Assembly (NCBI RefSeq): GCF_000717185.1
Contig: NZ_JNYE01000033.1
Span: forward strand, 1 to 62,977
Length of the DNA: 62,977 nt
DNA from: Kitasatospora phosalacinea
Lineage (GTDB): Bacteria; Actinomycetota; Actinomycetes; Streptomycetales; Streptomycetaceae
Reading direction: 5' to 3'
Shown here: positions 38,729 through 47,754 of the stretch, in pieces
How the letters are laid out: every line of letters begins with the position of its first letter
How positions within the stretch are numbered: the stretch's first letter is position 1
Translations under genes and position numbers: made by a program
The notes under the pieces: model-generated
Seen by the model: the letters and a program-made list of their open reading frames with translations, nothing else
Told to the model about the DNA's origin: nothing
Database searches by the model: none

Positions 38729-40792
38729 CTACTTCTCGATGGTGAAGGACTTGAAGAAGTTCTTGCCCGGGGAGCCCAGGCCGGTGGCCGTGTCGTAGCC
38801 GCGGTTCGCGGAGAGGCCGTAGTCGGCGCCGATCTTGTAGAGGCGGACGCGGAGCGAGCCGCTCACGACGCCGAGGTCGACGACGTTGCCGCGCTTGCTG
38901 TGGTTGGCGTCGTCGTTGACGTCGTGGAAGGCGTTGGTGCCGGCGCGGTCGTAGAGGGCCGGGTTGGCGAAGCCGAGGGCGCGGCCGCCGCGGGACTGGA
39001 TGGCGTTGGCGAACATCGCGGCGGTCTCCGGGGCGGAGACCGAGGTGCCGCCGTAGCCGCCCTCGCTGTAGGTGCCGCCGTCGGTGTAGCCGACCAGGGT
39101 GGCGGCGACCAGGTCGCCGCTCATCGCGATGTCGGGGGTGGCGCGCAGCGGGGTCGCGGACTCGGTGCCGTCGGCCGCGGTCATGGCGACCTGGTCGGGG
39201 ACGACGCCCTGCTGGTACCAGGGCTGGGCGAAGTCCTTGGAGACGCCGCCGCCACCGCCGAAGTAGAAGTTGCCGGGGAACGGGCTCCAGGACTTCTGGT
39301 CGGCGGAGAGCACCGAGCGCAGGTCGCCCATCGAGACCTCGCTGCCGTACCTGCCGGACTTGTCGCCGAGCTGGAGGGCGGTGCCGCCGACCGAGGTGAC
39401 CCACGGGGAGGCGGACGGCCAGTCGGCCTGGGCCTGGTCGGTCTCGGCCTGGCAGTTGACGCCGGTGGCGGCCGCGCCGGGGGAGCTGTCGCCGCAGTCG
39501 CCGGAGGAGAAGGTGAAGCCGATGCCGGTCACCGCGCCGAGCTGGAATATCTGGTTGTCGGCGGCGACCACGGCCGGGTCGATGTCGCCGGTGGTGCCGT
39601 GCATGATCTCGCCCCAGGAGTTGGAGACCACGTCGGCCAGGTGCTCGTCGACGACCTTGGCCATCGCGTCGTACAGGTCCTCGTCGTAGCAGGAGTTGCC
39701 GCCGACGTAGACGACCTGGGCGTCGGGCGCGAGGCCGTGCACCATCTCGACGTCGAGGGCCTCCTCGCCCGCCCAGCCCTCGGGGCCGCCGCACTCGTCC
39801 TGGTGGGTCCACTCGCCCGGGGTGACGTACTCGGTGTACTGGCCCGGGGCGAACGGCCGGTCGCCGTGCAGGGCGGAGAAGTGGTTCGCGTCCTGCTCCA
39901 TGGTGGACAGGCCGTAGGCGTCGATGATCGCGACCCGGGCGCCCTTGCCGGTGACCTTGGCGTCGCTGACGCCGTACGCCTTGCGCAGCTGGGACGGGAC
40001 GTAGGAGCAGGGGGCGAAGGGCTCGTTCTTCTCGTACCCGACCGGGGCGCCCGCGGCGGTCTTGGAGCCGTAGCCGTCCTCGGAGCAGGTCGGCACCTCC
40101 GGCAGGGCGGCCGGGGCCTTCTTGTCGGGGGCGGCGAGCCGGGAGGCGGCGTTCGTGCGCTGCTCGGCCGCGCGGACCGAGGTGGCGTCCGAGCTGTTCT
40201 TGTGGATCGCGTCGGCGAGGCCGGAGACGGCCAGCACCGAGCCCGCCACCGCGGCGGGGACCTTCGCGTCGGAGGCCGGGGCGCGGTGGGTGCCGTCGGC
40301 GGTGCGGTAGTTGCGGAAGCCGGTGCCGAAGGCCGTGGCCATCGCGGCGGTGGAACCGGAGACCTGCACGTAGTGGCCGGTGCTGGCCGAGACGCTCAGG
40401 CCCGCGCCGGTCACCCAGTCGGTGACGGCCTTGACCTGCTCGGGGGTGGCGCCGAACTCCGCCCGGACCTGGTCGGCACTCAGGTAGCGGCCGTACGAGG
40501 GGGAGTTCGGGTCGGAGACCGCCTTGGCGAGCGCGGCCAGGCCGCTGGCGTCGCGGCCGGCCAGGTAGATCCGGGCGGTGGCCGGGGCGGCGGCGTCGGC
40601 GGCACCGGCGTCGGCCTGCGGGGTGGCCCACTCGGGGTGGGTGCCGGGCAGGGTCCGGGCGCTGTCGCCCGCCGGGGTGGCGGCGGAGGCCGGGGCGGCC
40701 GCGCCGAGGGTGGTGAGGATGAGTGCGGCGGCGACGGTGGCCGGAGCAGTGCTCTTGGCGAGCTTGGCGAGCTGGTTGCGCGCGATGGGCAC
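38729..40792 (-). CDS. Secreted sedolisin (S53) serine-carboxyl protease with pro-domain
   Basis: A 687-residue pre-pro-protease from GTG 40792 (SD AAGGGGG). Signal peptide (TVAAALILTTLGAAAPASA), a kumamolisin-type pro-domain (ARIYLAGRDASGLAALAKA; YLSADQVRAEFGAT), then the catalytic domain. Catalytic Glu/Asp lie in AGEEALDVEM, the oxyanion Asp in TFSSGDCGD, and the nucleophile Ser in YGGTSVSAPETAA. S53 enzymes are acid-acting endopeptidases or tripeptidyl peptidases released by self-cleavage. Likely nutritional or developmental extracellular proteolysis. Confidence 0.92.
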   Translation of the reverse strand: MPIARNQLAKLAKSTAPATVAAALILTTLGAAAPASAATPAGDSARTLPGTHPEWATPQADAGAADAAAPATARIYLAGRDASGLAALAKAVSDPNSPSYGRYLSADQVRAEFGATPEQVKAVTDWVTGAGLSVSASTGHYVQVSGSTAAMATAFGTGFRNYRTADGTHRAPASDAKVPAAVAGSVLAVSGLADAIHKNSSDATSVRAAEQRTNAASRLAAPDKKAPAALPEVPTCSEDGYGSKTAAGAPVGYEKNEPFAPCSYVPSQLRKAYGVSDAKVTGKGARVAIIDAYGLSTMEQDANHFSALHGDRPFAPGQYTEYVTPGEWTHQDECGGPEGWAGEEALDVEMVHGLAPDAQVVYVGGNSCYDEDLYDAMAKVVDEHLADVVSNSWGEIMHGTTGDIDPAVVAADNQIFQLGAVTGIGFTFSSGDCGDSSPGAAATGVNCQAETDQAQADWPSASPWVTSVGGTALQLGDKSGRYGSEVSMGDLRSVLSADQKSWSPFPGNFYFGGGGGVSKDFAQPWYQQGVVPDQVAMTAADGTESATPLRATPDIAMSGDLVAATLVGYTDGGTYSEGGYGGTSVSAPETAAMFANAIQSRGGRALGFANPALYDRAGTNAFHDVNDDANHSKRGNVVDLGVVSGSLRVRLYKIGADYGLSANRGYDTATGLGSPGKNFFKSFTIEK

Positions 40793-40908
40793 GTCGGTCC
40801 CCCCTTCTCGGTTCGATGGAGCGTCAGCTGCCCCTCGTGAGGGCGTGACGGGGCGCGCCGCGAGCGGAAGACCCCCCACCGCGGCACCGCAGTTGACTGT
40901 GCGCAAGC

Positions 40909-40938
40909 TGTCTATTCGGACTGATGTGCGCTGCTCAA
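40909..40938 (-). promoter_or_regulatory. Promoter of the sedolisin gene
   Basis: Minus-strand TTGAGC (40938-40933), 18 bp, TAGACA (40914-40909). It lies in the 401-base divergent spacer 40793-41193, which otherwise holds only AT-richer sequence and no gene. Confidence 0.5.
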
Positions 40939-41193
40939 GAGCACGCCCGAAAGCTTTACCCCGGCATGACTCGATCGGGGGGAAACGTTTGGCCCCCCGC
41001 GCCCCGGGCCCGTCCGGAGCAGTCGCCGTGTCCGATCCCCGGTGCGGGTCGTTGCACCCCGCGGAACCCGGCGCCGGAAGGGCGGAGGCGAAACGAAGTG
41101 GCATACCCATCTCAGCGGCCGCTATGCACCCATCCGGTGCGGAGTTCTCCGGAAGCCGGGCCAAAACCCCACCACCGGCCTACCCTTGTCAAG

Positions 41194-42444
41194 GTGAACG
41201 ATCCCCAGTCGGCAGCCGCCGCCACCGTCACCGCCGCCCGCCCCGTCGTCGACCTGCGCGCCCGGGTGGCGTCGTACCGGGCCGAGTTGATCGAGCTGCG
41301 CCGTGACCTCCACCGGCACCCCGAGCTCGGTCGCCAGGAGTTCCGCACCACCCGCCTGCTGCGCGAGCGGCTGGTCGCCGCCGGGCTGGAGCCCCGGGTG
41401 CTGCCGGGCGGCACCGGCCTGCTGGTGGACCTCGTTCCGCCGGGCACCGCGCCCGGCACCCCGCTGCTGGCCTTCCGCGCCGACATCGACGCGCTGCCGA
41501 TCGACGACGCCAAGGAGGACGTGCCGTACCGCTCCACGCTCCCCGGCCGGGCGCACGCCTGCGGGCACGACGTGCACACCGCGGTGGTGCTCGGCACCGG
41601 GCTGGTGCTGGCCCAGGCGCTGGCCGCGGGCGAGCTGGCCCGCCCGGTGCGGCTGATCTTCCAGCCCGCCGAGGAGATGATGCCCGGCGGCGCGCTGGAC
41701 GTGATCGCGGCGGGCGGCATGGAGGGCGTCGGCCGGATCTTCGCCGTGCACTGCGACCCCAAGGTGCCGGTCGGCCGGATCGCGCTGAAGACCGGGGCGA
41801 TCACCTCGGCCTGCGACAAGGTGCGGATCGCGCTGGACGGTCCGGGCGGGCACACCGCCCGCCCGCACCTGACCACCGACCTGGTCGGCGCGGTCGCCAA
41901 GCTGGCCGCCGAACTGCCCGCCGCGCTCTCCCGCCGGATGGACCCGCGCTGGGGCGTCTCGCTGGTGTGGGGGCGGATCGCGGCCGGCTCCGCGCCGAAC
42001 GTGATCCCGCTGCACGCCGAGCTGGAGGGCACCGTCCGCTGCCTGGAGCTGGCGGGCTGGCGGGAGGCGCCCGAGGCGCTGGAGGAGCTGGTCGCGCACC
42101 TCGCCGAGACGTACCGCGCCAAGTGGACGCTGGACTACCACCGGGGCGTCCCGCCGGTGGTCAACGAGGCCTCCTCGATCGAGCAGCTGGAGACCGCGAT
42201 GAACGCCCGGTTCGCCGAGGGGCGCGGCCCGGTGGTCGAGCCGACCGAGCAGAGCCTCGGCGGCGAGGACTTCTCCTGGTACCTGGAGCACGCCCCCGGC
42301 GCGCTCGCCCGGCTCGGCGTGCGCGGCCCGCACGAGAAGGGCCCGCGCGACCTCCACCAGGGCGACTTCGACGCCGACGAGCGGTCGATCGCCGTCGGCG
42401 TGGAACTGTTCGCCTCGCTCGCCCTGGAGCACGCCCGGGTCTGA
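41194..42444 (+). CDS. M20-family amidohydrolase
   Basis: A 416-residue metal-dependent hydrolase of the aminoacylase/carboxypeptidase type, probably releasing an amino acid from an N-acyl or peptide conjugate. Metal-binding motifs: HACGHDVHTA, FQPAEEMMPGG, and the late HQGDF region; dimerisation domain near GPGGHTARPHL. Start GTG 41194 has no Shine-Dalgarno; TACCCT seven bases upstream suggests a leaderless transcript. Substrate unknown. Confidence 0.88.
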   Translation: MNDPQSAAAATVTAARPVVDLRARVASYRAELIELRRDLHRHPELGRQEFRTTRLLRERLVAAGLEPRVLPGGTGLLVDLVPPGTAPGTPLLAFRADIDALPIDDAKEDVPYRSTLPGRAHACGHDVHTAVVLGTGLVLAQALAAGELARPVRLIFQPAEEMMPGGALDVIAAGGMEGVGRIFAVHCDPKVPVGRIALKTGAITSACDKVRIALDGPGGHTARPHLTTDLVGAVAKLAAELPAALSRRMDPRWGVSLVWGRIAAGSAPNVIPLHAELEGTVRCLELAGWREAPEALEELVAHLAETYRAKWTLDYHRGVPPVVNEASSIEQLETAMNARFAEGRGPVVEPTEQSLGGEDFSWYLEHAPGALARLGVRGPHEKGPRDLHQGDFDADERSIAVGVELFASLALEHARV

Positions 42445-42464
42445 GGCGCCCGGGGCCGAGGCGG

Positions 42465-42540
42465 GTCCGGACCGGTCCCGGACCGGTCCCGGACCGGTCC
42501 CGGACGGGCTCCGGACGGGCTCCGGACCGGTCCCGAACCG
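42465..42540. repeat. Seven-copy 11-bp tandem repeat
   Basis: Seven direct copies of a GTCCCGGACCG-like unit (first copy 10 bp, middle ones with GCTCCGGACGG) fill the spacer between the amidohydrolase and beta-helix genes. Because each unit is near self-complementary, the array can also fold into hairpins and may end transcription. Confidence 0.85.
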
Positions 42541-42625
42541 GGACGAATGCCGGAGTCCTCGCCCCGGCGGGTCGCTGCGTGGTCGAATCATCGGCGCAAC
42601 GATCACCCAGGGGAGGGACCGAACC

Positions 42626-44467
42626 ATGCGCAGCACCCGCCGCGGACTCCTGTTCGCCGCCGGAGCGGCCGGAGCGGCCGGAGCCACCGCCGCCGCCGGA
42701 CTGGCCGCCGCACCGGCCGCGAACGCCGCCGACGCCCCGGCCGCACCGCCGGTCGACTGGATCAGCGTCAAGGCGCACGGCGCGAAGGGCGACGCCGCCA
42801 CCGACGACTGGCAGGCGATCACCGACGCCGTCGCGGCCTGCCCGCCCGGCGGGGTGGTGTACTTCCCGACCGGGCAGTACGTGGTCACCAGGACGCTGTC
42901 GGTGCCCGCCCACGTCACGCTGGCGGGCACCACCGGCAGCCGCTGGTTCGGCTACCTGCCGAAGAACGCCCAGGGCAACCCGGTGCCGCCGGTGTTCATC
43001 AAGCCGCTGTGGGGCCACTTCACCGGCTCCGCGCTGATCGAGCTGACCGGCCACGGCGCCCGCCTGCGCGACCTGGTGCTGGCCTCCGGCCGGGCCACCG
43101 ACACCGCCGGGGGGAACGTCGACGGCCTGGTCGCCCGGGGTTCGGTCAAGGCCGTCCGGCTGCAGAACGTCGGCGTCTTCAACTTCCAGGGCTACGGCGT
43201 GCGCACCGACAGCGCCGCGGGCGGCTTCCCCGGCGGCTGGGAGGTCTCCCACCTGAGCCTGGAGGCCAACAAGCTCGGCGGCTGGCGCGCGGAGAACACC
43301 GGCGGCGCGCCGTTCTCCTTCGCCGACTCGGTGTTCGACTCCTGCGAGGCGGGGGCCAACGGCGGCGACGGCTGGTCCTTCGACGGCATCGGCGCCACCG
43401 GCTTCGTCGGCGTCCGGGCCACCTGGAACGACGGCAACGGCTTCCACCTGACCGGCAAGTGCGGGACGGTCGGCTTCACCGAGTGCCAGACCGACCGCAA
43501 CCGCCGCAACGGCTGGCTGGTCGAGAGCGCCCAGAACGACCCCGCCCGGTCGCCCGCGCCGCACGTCCTCACCCTGACCGGCTGCCAGGCCAGCCGGGAC
43601 GGCCGCAACGACAACGCCGTCCCCGGCGGTTACGCGGGCTTCCGGATCACCGCCCCGGAGGGCACCGCCGCCCTCCCGGTCGCGCTGACCGGCTGCGCCA
43701 CCCACGTCTCCGGCGACGACGTGCCCGGCGGCCTGCTCGCCCCCGACTACGGCGTGCACGCCGAGCGGGCGCTGCGGGTGCTGCTGACCGGCTGCGTGCT
43801 GGTCGGCACGGTGGCCAGCGTGCGCGACGACGCGGGCGCGGTGGTGGACACCGGCACCACCATGCACAACCGCACCACCAAGGACGGCGTGTCCTACGAC
43901 GTCCCCTCGCCCGCCGTCACCCCGGTCGGCAACGCCCCGCAGCCCGCCGACTCGGGCTACGGCACCTGGTCCTTCGACCCGGCCGTCGCGAGCGACCTGA
44001 ACACCCGGCTGACCCCGGGCAACGTCTACCTGGTGCGGGTGGAGACGCACCAGCCGGTCACCGTCTCGGCGGTCTCGGTGCTGCTGGCCGGGGCCGGCGC
44101 CGGGTTCACCGCGGGCAACCTGGCCGGCGTCTACGACCGCACCGGCCGGCTGCTGGCCCGCACCGCGGACCAGTCGGCGGCCTGGGCGGGCACGGCGAAC
44201 AGGCTGTGCCGGATGCCGCTGACCGGCCCGGTCACCCTGGGCCCCGGCTTCCACTGGGTGGCGCTGCTGGCCAACGCGGCCACCCCGCCGTCCTTCGCCC
44301 GCGGTTCGACCTTCCCCGACCCGGGCGCCTTCCTGAACGCCGGGCTCACCCCGGCCACCTACCGGGTCGCCCACCTGGACGGCTCCGCCACCGCGCTGCC
44401 GGACTCCTTCGCCCCGGCGCAGAACCGGAACACCACGGTGCAGATGTTCTGGGTCGGCCTGGGCTGA
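42626..44467 (+). CDS. Tat-exported right-handed beta-helix (pectate-lyase-like) protein
   Basis: A 613-residue protein. The N-terminus has a twin-arginine-type signal (STRRGLLFAAGAAGAAG). A Pectate_lyase_3-like start follows (ISVKAHGAKGDAATDDWQAI; PPGGVVYFPTGQYVV), then about nine beta-helix turns (VDGLVARGSVKAVRLQNVGV and similar). The last ~130 residues form a separate beta-rich domain (TWSFDPAVASDLNTRLTPGNVY). The fold is shared by polysaccharide lyases, tailspikes and passive binding proteins; no catalytic triad can be assigned. Probably acts outside the cell on a polysaccharide. Confidence 0.82.
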   Translation: MRSTRRGLLFAAGAAGAAGATAAAGLAAAPAANAADAPAAPPVDWISVKAHGAKGDAATDDWQAITDAVAACPPGGVVYFPTGQYVVTRTLSVPAHVTLAGTTGSRWFGYLPKNAQGNPVPPVFIKPLWGHFTGSALIELTGHGARLRDLVLASGRATDTAGGNVDGLVARGSVKAVRLQNVGVFNFQGYGVRTDSAAGGFPGGWEVSHLSLEANKLGGWRAENTGGAPFSFADSVFDSCEAGANGGDGWSFDGIGATGFVGVRATWNDGNGFHLTGKCGTVGFTECQTDRNRRNGWLVESAQNDPARSPAPHVLTLTGCQASRDGRNDNAVPGGYAGFRITAPEGTAALPVALTGCATHVSGDDVPGGLLAPDYGVHAERALRVLLTGCVLVGTVASVRDDAGAVVDTGTTMHNRTTKDGVSYDVPSPAVTPVGNAPQPADSGYGTWSFDPAVASDLNTRLTPGNVYLVRVETHQPVTVSAVSVLLAGAGAGFTAGNLAGVYDRTGRLLARTADQSAAWAGTANRLCRMPLTGPVTLGPGFHWVALLANAATPPSFARGSTFPDPGAFLNAGLTPATYRVAHLDGSATALPDSFAPAQNRNTTVQMFWVGLG

Positions 44468-44677
44468 CCGACCGGGGCCGACCGGGGCCGACCGGCCGGG
44501 GGTGCCGCGCCGAGGGGAGCGGCGCGGCATCTTCTCGGTGATCCGGGGGAGGCGTACCGTGGTGGCCCGATACCAGCCGGTAATGAACATCGGGTTGATC
44601 ATGTGTGCTGCTATGTCCGGATTTGCCTGGGCGTACGACCACATTTTGATAACAACCCGGATGCCTCCGCAGGCCGT

Positions 44678-44707
44678 AACACAACCGTGTTCTACGCGCG
44701 TTACGGT
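44678..44707 (+). promoter_or_regulatory. Variant CTACGCGCGT site plus inverted repeat upstream of bmpA
   Basis: CTACGCGCGTTA (44692-44703) matches the purN/deoA/add palindrome at ten of twelve positions and is followed by TACGGT (44702-44707), a -10 candidate. Immediately upstream AACAC-AACC-GTGTT (44678-44691) is an inverted repeat. The surrounding 285-base leader (44468-44752) is unusually AT-rich for this genome and contains TTGATAACAA, a second possible regulatory element. Confidence 0.55.
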
Positions 44708-44752
44708 GGCGCTCGACCACGCCAACCGGGTGTGTGAGAAGGAGAAACTCCC

Positions 44753-45808
44753 TTGCGCCGTTCACTCAAGCTCGCCGCGGCCGTGCTCTCGGGTTCCCTG
44801 GGCATCGCCTCGCTCGCCGCCTGCGGCGCAAAGAGCACCGACAACAACTCCACCTCGGCCGGCGCCGGCAGCTCGACGTTCAAGGTCGGCATGGCCTACG
44901 ACATCGGCGGCCGCGGCGACCAGTCCTTCAACGACTCCGCCGCGCGCGGCCTGGACCAGGCCAAGAACGAGCTGGGCGCGACCATCAACGAGGCCGAGGC
45001 CAAGTCCGGTGAGTCCGAGGGCGACAAGGAGCAGCGCCTCAAGTCCCTGGTGACCAGCGGCTTCAACCCGATCATCGCGGTGGGCTTCGTCTACCAGGAC
45101 GCGGTGAACAAGGTCGCCAAGGACAACCCGAACGTCAAGTTCGCGATCATCGACTCCTCCTCGGCCGACCAGCCGGAGAACGTCACCTCGCTCACCTTCT
45201 CCGAGGAGCAGGGCTCCTACCTGGCGGGCGTGGCCGCCGCCAACAAGTCGAAGGCCAAGCACGTCGGCTTCATCGGCGGCGTGCAGTCCGAGCTGATCAA
45301 GAAGTTCGAGGCCGGCTACACCGCGGGCGCCAAGTCCGTCGACCCGAACGTCCAGGTCGAGGTCACCTACCTGACCACCCCGCCGGACTTCACCGGCTTC
45401 GCCGACCCGGGCAAGGGCAAGCAGGCCGCCCAGGGCCAGCTCGACAAGGGCGCGGACGTCATCTACTCGGCGGCCGGCTCCTCCGGCAGCGGCGCGATCG
45501 AGGCCGTCGCGGCCGCCGGCAAGTGGGCCATCGGCGTCGACTCCGACCAGGCCAAGCAGCCCGCCCTGGACAAGTACAAGGACCACATCCTCACCTCGAT
45601 GGTGAAGAACGTGGACACCGCCGTCTTCACCTACGTCAAGTCGGTCAAGGACGGCAGCGCGCTGACCGGCGTGAAGAACTTCGACCTGAAGGAAGGCGGC
45701 GTGTCGCTGGCCACCACCGGCGGCTACATCGACGACATCAAGGCCAAGCTCGACGCCGCGACCCAGCAGATCACCAGCGGCGCCACCAAGGTTCCGACCG
45801 CTCCGTAA
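44753..45808 (+). CDS. bmpA: BMP-family nucleoside-binding lipoprotein
   Basis: The extracellular substrate-binding part of a nucleoside ABC importer. The 351-residue precursor starts at TTG 44753 behind GAAGGAGAA, with a lipobox SLAAC. BMP family features: MAYDIGGRGDQSFNDSA, VGFVYQDAV, TFSEEQGSYLAGVAAA, FIGGVQSELIKKFEAGY and the late GVDSDQ. It heads the transporter-salvage unit but is separated from the ATPase gene by an 18-bp stem-loop, which should let it be made in excess. Confidence 0.93.
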   Translation: MRRSLKLAAAVLSGSLGIASLAACGAKSTDNNSTSAGAGSSTFKVGMAYDIGGRGDQSFNDSAARGLDQAKNELGATINEAEAKSGESEGDKEQRLKSLVTSGFNPIIAVGFVYQDAVNKVAKDNPNVKFAIIDSSSADQPENVTSLTFSEEQGSYLAGVAAANKSKAKHVGFIGGVQSELIKKFEAGYTAGAKSVDPNVQVEVTYLTTPPDFTGFADPGKGKQAAQGQLDKGADVIYSAAGSSGSGAIEAVAAAGKWAIGVDSDQAKQPALDKYKDHILTSMVKNVDTAVFTYVKSVKDGSALTGVKNFDLKEGGVSLATTGGYIDDIKAKLDAATQQITSGATKVPTAP

Positions 45809-45877
45809 GGCCGGTCCGGCCCGCCGCGCCACCCGTCCGCCGGGCGGCGCGGCGGCGGCGGTTCCACCAGATCGCAC

Positions 45878-45928
45878 GGCAGGGGCCCGGACGGAATGCG
45901 CCCAGGCGCGTCCGTCCGGGCCCCTGCC
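45878..45928 (+). terminator. Strong attenuator between bmpA and the ABC ATPase
   Basis: A perfect 18-bp stem (GGCAGGGGCCCGGACGGA at 45878-45895 with 45911-45928) and 15-base loop. Partial termination here would explain higher binding-protein than transporter expression, a common design in ABC operons. Confidence 0.85.
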
Positions 45929-46037
45929 GGTTCCGCACCGACCGCCGCACCCGCGCCCCGGCCGCGCGGTCCGGCCCCCGGGTTTCCCCCTGAGCCCTCA
46001 GCGCGACGAAGCGCCCGACGACCAGCAGGAGATCGCC

Positions 46038-47750
46038 ATCACCCCCTCCGACTCCGTCCCGACGGACGGCACCCCCCGCGCGGGGACGGCGACACCTGCC
46101 GTCGAACTGCGCGGCATCACCAAGCGCTTCCCCGGCGTGGTGGCCAACCACGACATCGACATCACCGTGCAGCGGGGCACCGTGCACGCGCTGATGGGCG
46201 AGAACGGCGCGGGCAAGTCCACCCTGATGAAGATCCTGTACGGGATGCAGAAGCCGGACGAGGGCACCATCGCCGTCAACGGCGAGCAGGTGGAGTTCTC
46301 CACCCCCGCGGACGCCATCGCGCGCGGCATCGGCATGGTCCACCAGCACTTCATGCTGGCCGACAACTTCACCGTCTGGGAGAACATCGTCCTGGGCGGC
46401 GAGGGCCTGCACGGCATCGGCGCCAAGGCGAAGGCGAGGATCCGCGAGCTGTCCGACCAGTACGGCCTGGGCGTCAAGCCGGACGCGCTGGTCGAGGACC
46501 TGGGCGTCGCCGACCGGCAGCGGGTGGAGATCCTCAAGGTGCTGTACCGCGGCGCCCGGATCCTGATCCTGGACGAGCCGACCGCGGTCCTCGTCCCGCA
46601 GGAGGTCGACGCGCTGTTCGACAACCTGCGCGAGCTCAAGGCCGAGGGCGTCACCGTCATCTTCATCTCGCACAAGCTGCACGAGGTGCTGTCGGTCGCC
46701 GACGCGATCAGCGTGATCCGCCGCGGCACCACGGTCGGCGACGCCGACCCGCGCGAGGTCACCGCCCGGCAGCTGGCCGAGCTGATGGTCGGCGCCGAAC
46801 TGCCCTCCCCGGAGAGCCGCGAGTCGACCGTCACCGAGACCGAGATGCTCAGGGTCGAGGGCCTGCGGATCGCCAAGCCGGACGCCGAGGGCGTCGAGCG
46901 CGTCGTCCTGGACGACGTGTCGCTGCGGATCCGCAAGGGCGAGATCCTCGGCATCGCCGGCGTCGAGGGCAACGGCCAGGCCGAACTGGTCGAGGCCGTC
47001 ATGGGCATGCTCCCGCTGGACGCGGGCACCGTCACGCTGGACGGCACCGACCTGACCGGCACCCTGACCCGGGCCCGCCGCGAGGCCGGGATCGGCTACA
47101 TCCCCGAGGACCGGCACCGGCACGGCCTGCTGCTGGAAGCCCCGCTGTGGGAGAACCGGATCCTCGGCCACGTCACCGAGCGGCCCAACTCCAAGGGCGT
47201 GCTGCTCGACCCGGCCGGCGCCCGGGCCGACACCCAGCGGATCGTCGACGAGTACGACGTCCGCACCCCCGGCATCGAGGTCACCGCGGCCTCGCTGTCC
47301 GGCGGCAACCAGCAGAAGCTGATCATCGGCCGGGAGATGAGCCACTCCCCGAAGCTGCTGATCGCCGCCCACCCCACCCGCGGCGTGGACGTCGGCGCGC
47401 AGGCCCAGATCTGGGAGCAGATCCGCTCCGCCCAGCGCGAGGGCCTCGCGGTGCTGCTGATCTCCGCCGACCTGGACGAGCTGATCGGCCTGTCCGACAC
47501 CATCCGGGTGATCTACCGCGGCCGCCTGGTCGCCGACGCCGACCCGGCCACCGTCACCGCCGAGGACCTGGGCAGTGCGATGACCGGCGCCGCCACCGGC
47601 CACATCGAGTCCGACCCGGAGGCCCTCGCCGAGGCGCAGGCCGTCGTCGCCGAGGGCACCGAGGCCGAGCACACCTCCGACGCACCGACCGACGCACCGA
47701 CCGACGCCCCGTCCGCCGGCACCGCCGACGACGAGCAGGCGGGGGAGTAG
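46038..47750 (+). CDS. Nucleoside ABC transporter ATPase (two NBDs), apparent ATC start
   Basis: Powers nucleoside import with the two permeases downstream. The ~570-residue protein has two nucleotide-binding domains: NBD1 with GENGAGKST and ILILDEPTAVL; NBD2 with VEGNGQAELVEA, LSGGNQQKLIIG and LLIAAHPTRGVDVG. NBD2 lacks the usual Walker B Asp-Glu, typical of this family. The first ATG/GTG/TTG in frame is GTG 46137, which would cut off the essential VELRGITKRFPGV strand. AGGAG lies six bases before ATC 46038, the likely start; CTG 45990 is another option without a Shine-Dalgarno. Confidence 0.85.
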   Translation: MTPSDSVPTDGTPRAGTATPAVELRGITKRFPGVVANHDIDITVQRGTVHALMGENGAGKSTLMKILYGMQKPDEGTIAVNGEQVEFSTPADAIARGIGMVHQHFMLADNFTVWENIVLGGEGLHGIGAKAKARIRELSDQYGLGVKPDALVEDLGVADRQRVEILKVLYRGARILILDEPTAVLVPQEVDALFDNLRELKAEGVTVIFISHKLHEVLSVADAISVIRRGTTVGDADPREVTARQLAELMVGAELPSPESRESTVTETEMLRVEGLRIAKPDAEGVERVVLDDVSLRIRKGEILGIAGVEGNGQAELVEAVMGMLPLDAGTVTLDGTDLTGTLTRARREAGIGYIPEDRHRHGLLLEAPLWENRILGHVTERPNSKGVLLDPAGARADTQRIVDEYDVRTPGIEVTAASLSGGNQQKLIIGREMSHSPKLLIAAHPTRGVDVGAQAQIWEQIRSAQREGLAVLLISADLDELIGLSDTIRVIYRGRLVADADPATVTAEDLGSAMTGAATGHIESDPEALAEAQAVVAEGTEAEHTSDAPTDAPTDAPSAGTADDEQAGE

Positions 47751-47754
47751 CCAC

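Noticed and set aside
42465..42540. The 11-bp array as a CRISPR array
   Set aside because: The units are contiguous and far too short, with no spacers and no cas genes.
46137..47750. GTG 46137 as the ABC ATPase start
   Set aside because: It would remove the first beta-strand and the A-loop-side residues (VELRGITKRFPG) that the nucleotide-binding domain needs.
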